Origin: Chloroflexota bacterium
GTDB taxonomy: Bacteria; Chloroflexota; Chloroflexia; Thermomicrobiales; UBA6265
DNA length: 7,716 nt
Assembly (NCBI GenBank): GCA_019348515.1
Contig: JAHWJF010000157.1
Span: 1-7,716, forward strand
Reading direction: 5' to 3'
The notes beneath the pieces are model-generated. The model ran no database searches. It was not told the DNA's origin and saw only the letters and a list, made by a program, of their open reading frames with translations. Of the stretch, positions 6,145 to 7,716 are shown piece after piece; within the stretch, counting starts at the first letter, position 1; every line of letters starts with the position of its first letter. The position numbers were made by a program, and so were the translations under genes.

Positions 6145-6181
6145 AGGAGGAGCCCCAGCCGCAGTGGCTGGGGCTCCTCCT
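6145..6181 (-). terminator. Strong intrinsic terminator of the 6254-7249 gene
   Basis: AGGAGGAGCCCCAGCC (6145-6160) pairs perfectly over 16 bp with 6166-6181 around a 5-base loop (GCAGT). On the minus strand the stem is followed by TTGTTTATG, an acceptable T-tract. It lies about 72 bases past the TAG of the secreted HIHAGTC-domain gene. It faces the plus-strand terminator at 5725-5765 across an almost gene-free stretch, so the two convergent units are insulated from each other. Confidence 0.85.
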
Positions 6182-6253
6182 CGGTTGATCGGCTACCTCC
6201 CTAGTAGTGGGTTGCTCTCACCATCTGGGAACCGCCTCAGGGGACCAGGCGCG

Positions 6254-7249
6254 CTACTCGACGACCAGCGCCCGATTGTCGACCTCGACGCCGTCCTCAC
6301 GGACGACAAACCGGTAGTTGCCGGGCGTCTCCAGCGGGATCGAGACGGTCTGACCGGGTGCCACAGACTGATCGATCCCCAACTCTGGGATGGTGAAACT
6401 GCGCGGTACCTGACCGGTGTTGACCACCGTCAACTCCTCGTCCGCGGTCACCGTCACCCGGCTGGGATTACTCAAGTCGACCGTGGCGAATCCAGCGCCG
6501 TCTTCGACGTCTGGAGCGACTACCGCCTCCTCGGTCGCGTCCTCGTTCGTGAGCACCGGTGTCCCCTCGGGCCCACCGACGACCGGCGGCGCCGCGGCGT
6601 CCTCGTCGCTCAGATCGGGGGTGGCTACCGCTTCGTCCGCGCCTGCCGCCTCCTCGCCGCCCATCGCGGGTGTGGCCTGGCCCCCATCGACCGCCGGCGT
6701 CGCCGCAATGTCCTGGTCCGCTGTTGGCAGGCCCGCGGCTTGTGCCTCCAGCGGAATGAGGAACACCGAGACGTCGCTTGCTGCAGTCGGTGCAGGCGCG
6801 CTTGGCGAAAGGAACGCCACGCCGGCGAAGCCGGAATCGTTCTGCTCTTGCAGGGCAATGACAAGCGCCCCTTGTTCGGTCAGGGCACCGCCGATTTCCC
6901 CGCAGGCGATGTACTCCTCGATCCGCTCATCCGAGAAGTGGACATTGACCGCGTACTGGTCAGCGAGGATCTGGTCCAGTGACGCCGGGAGCGGGGTGTA
7001 GGACGTCGCGGCAGCGACCGCGACAGCGCTATTGCCGACAGACTCCCCTTGCGGCAGCGTGAGAGGGGTGAGCGGGTAGACGATCTCTCCCAGCTCCTCG
7101 CACGTTCCTGCATGGATATGGACCGGTCGCGCTGTGGCCTCACCCTGGGGCGTCGCCTCTTGGGCCGAGACCGTACTGGGGAGTCCCGCAAGCCCAACCA
7201 GGACCACGGCGCCGACCAGCACAAGTCTCGGGATGTTCGCTTGCATCAT
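6254..7249 (-). CDS. Secreted HIHAGTC-domain protein with acidic linker and copperless cupredoxin-like domain
   Basis: Start ATG 7247-7249 follows AAAGGAG by 6 bases, giving 331 residues; the frame is open further upstream but those residues precede the signal peptide. Residues 1-30 form a signal peptide ending VSAQ-EATP. Domain A (about 41-170) opens with RPVHIHAGTC (Cys50) and contains LDQILADQYAVNVHF (91-105), YIACGEIGG (Cys116) and FAGVAFL. The two cysteines probably pair. The HIHAG motif recalls CHRD-type domains, but this is only a resemblance. Residues about 171-252 are an Ala/Glu/Asp/Pro-rich linker with repeated ATP elements. The C-terminal domain (256-331) aligns with the cupredoxin of the 2701-3606 gene (SFTIPELGI, SVAPGQT, PGNYRFVV), yet Arg283 replaces the first His and Val316 the Cys, and the later His and Met are missing. 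It should not bind type-1 copper and may be a structural or binding module. The gene has its own strong terminator. Confidence 0.85.
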   Translation of the reverse strand: MMQANIPRLVLVGAVVLVGLAGLPSTVSAQEATPQGEATARPVHIHAGTCEELGEIVYPLTPLTLPQGESVGNSAVAVAAATSYTPLPASLDQILADQYAVNVHFSDERIEEYIACGEIGGALTEQGALVIALQEQNDSGFAGVAFLSPSAPAPTAASDVSVFLIPLEAQAAGLPTADQDIAATPAVDGGQATPAMGGEEAAGADEAVATPDLSDEDAAAPPVVGGPEGTPVLTNEDATEEAVVAPDVEDGAGFATVDLSNPSRVTVTADEELTVVNTGQVPRSFTIPELGIDQSVAPGQTVSIPLETPGNYRFVVREDGVEVDNRALVVE

Positions 7250-7372
7250 GAGATGCTCCTTTCCGAACGTGTTCATGGCGGACGGCTCAAGGATCCACCG
7301 CGGTTGGAGGTAGAGAATCGCCGACGGCATCAAGCAGGCGCCGGCTGCAACACTCGCGTGGAGCTTACCGGC

Positions 7373-7716
7373 TCATGCTGCCCTGATCTCCACCCCATCG
7401 ACCACGACATCGCGCATCCCCGGGGACACCCAGGCGCCTTCTTCGACCGTGGCGGGAACCGCCTCGACGTCGTCATCGGCCGGTGCGCCCGCATCTGCCT
7501 CATCGTCGGTGGGCTCGAGAACCTCGACGTCGTCTGCCGGTTCGGCGACCTCCACGTCGTCAGCGGGGTCGGTGACCTCCGCGTCGTCCACCGGTTCGAC
7601 CACGTCAACACCATTGCCCGGTGCGACCACTTCCTGATCGCCGGGACGCAGGAAGAAAAAGATGATGATCAGGGCCACCACGACGACGACCGCCGCGATG
7701 ATGATCCAGATCCATG
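7373..7716 (-). CDS. Partial: C-terminal part of a single-pass membrane protein with acidic repeats
   Basis: The frame is open to the right edge, so the 5' end lies outside; 113 residues are visible. They begin WIWIIIAAVVVVVALIIIFF, a very hydrophobic helix of about 22 residues running into FLRPGD, then an acidic region. This holds four nine-residue units of the type E/D-P-x-D-D-x-E-V-x (EPVDDAEVT, DPADDVEVA, EPADDVEVL, EPTDDEADA; 7490-7597). The end is EEGAWVSPGMRDVVVDGVEI plus RAA. An internal GTG at 7679-7681 lies within the helix and is not a sensible start. The acidic part is likely extended and on one side of the membrane. What precedes the helix cannot be seen, so no family is assigned. 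The stop lies 123 bases upstream of the next gene's start; no terminator is visible between them, so co-transcription is possible. Confidence 0.75.
   Translation of the reverse strand, partial: WIWIIIAAVVVVVALIIIFFFLRPGDQEVVAPGNGVDVVEPVDDAEVTDPADDVEVAEPADDVEVLEPTDDEADAGAPADDDVEAVPATVEEGAWVSPGMRDVVVDGVEIRAA
7490..7597 (-). repeat. Four 27-bp imperfect tandem repeats inside the acidic region
   Basis: Units 7571-7597, 7544-7570, 7517-7543 and 7490-7516 encode successive nine-residue acidic motifs. The middle two are closest (DPADDVEVA and EPADDVEVL). Repeats like these can change number by slippage. They explain the Ser-rich open frame seen on the opposite strand. Confidence 0.7.

Noticed and set aside
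6014..6982. Plus-strand open frame of 322 codons opposite the HIHAGTC-domain gene
   Set aside because: Arg-rich shadow frame that crosses the 16-bp terminator; the minus-strand gene is well supported.
7449..7637. Plus-strand Ser/Thr-repeat ORF resembling a mucin-like protein
   Set aside because: It is the exact complement of the acidic repeat in the partial membrane protein; its repetitiveness is inherited from that gene.
1..7716. CRISPR array, tRNA, rRNA, insertion sequence or phage genes
   Set aside because: No regularly spaced repeat-spacer pattern, no tRNA-like cloverleaf, and no transposase or integrase motifs were seen on either strand.

Overview
This is a GC-rich bacterial window dominated by genes for exported proteins of unknown physiological role. 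Four genes encode a Sec-type signal peptide ending in A-Q followed by a short Thr/Pro-rich mature N-terminus (AQ-EATP, AQ-EATPQ, AQ-GTP, AQ-QESP). That style, together with DUF4397 repeats and two-cysteine 'HIHAGTC / IACG' domains, is most like Chloroflexota of the Thermomicrobia/Sphaerobacter type. The taxonomic call is inference from protein style; no rRNA, tRNA or housekeeping marker is present.

Layout, left to right. (1) 104-1494, minus strand: a two-gene membrane operon, a multi-pass protein of the TIGR02587 type followed by its obligate partner TIGR02588, joined by an ATGA overlap. Upstream, 1491-1682 holds a small ORF that looks frameshifted but ends in an ATGA overlap with the preferred start of the membrane gene. 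(2) 1685-2422, minus: a secreted protein with three back-to-back 12-residue EF-hand-like calcium loops inserted into a two-cysteine domain. (3) 2423-2700: non-coding, with two strong hairpins. (4) 2701-3606, minus: a secreted NTF2-like plus cupredoxin fusion with an intact type-1 copper site. (5) 3607-4159: divergent intergenic region with a 12-bp tandem direct repeat, a TTGACA box and a foldable segment. (6) 4160-5704, plus: a secreted four-repeat DUF4397 protein, closed by a textbook terminator. (7) 5766-6253: mostly non-coding, with one short orphan ORF (5802-5975) and a very strong terminator for the next gene. (8) 6254-7249, minus: a secreted protein with the HIHAGTC/IACG domain, an acidic linker and a cupredoxin-like domain without copper ligands. 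(9) 7373-7716, minus: the 3' part of a single-pass membrane protein with an acidic nine-residue repeat, cut by the right edge.

How the parts relate. The exported proteins share modules. The two-cysteine domain occurs in the 1685 and 6254 genes, and the cupredoxin domain occurs with copper in the 2701 gene and without in the 6254 gene. This suggests a locus built by duplication and domain shuffling of extracytoplasmic proteins. Nothing in the window is an enzyme with a visible catalytic site, and there is no clear defence, mobile or CRISPR component. The combination of copper protein, calcium-loop protein, DUF4397 adhesin-like protein and TIGR02587/02588 membrane pair could be an envelope-associated set, but functional linkage is not shown by the sequence.
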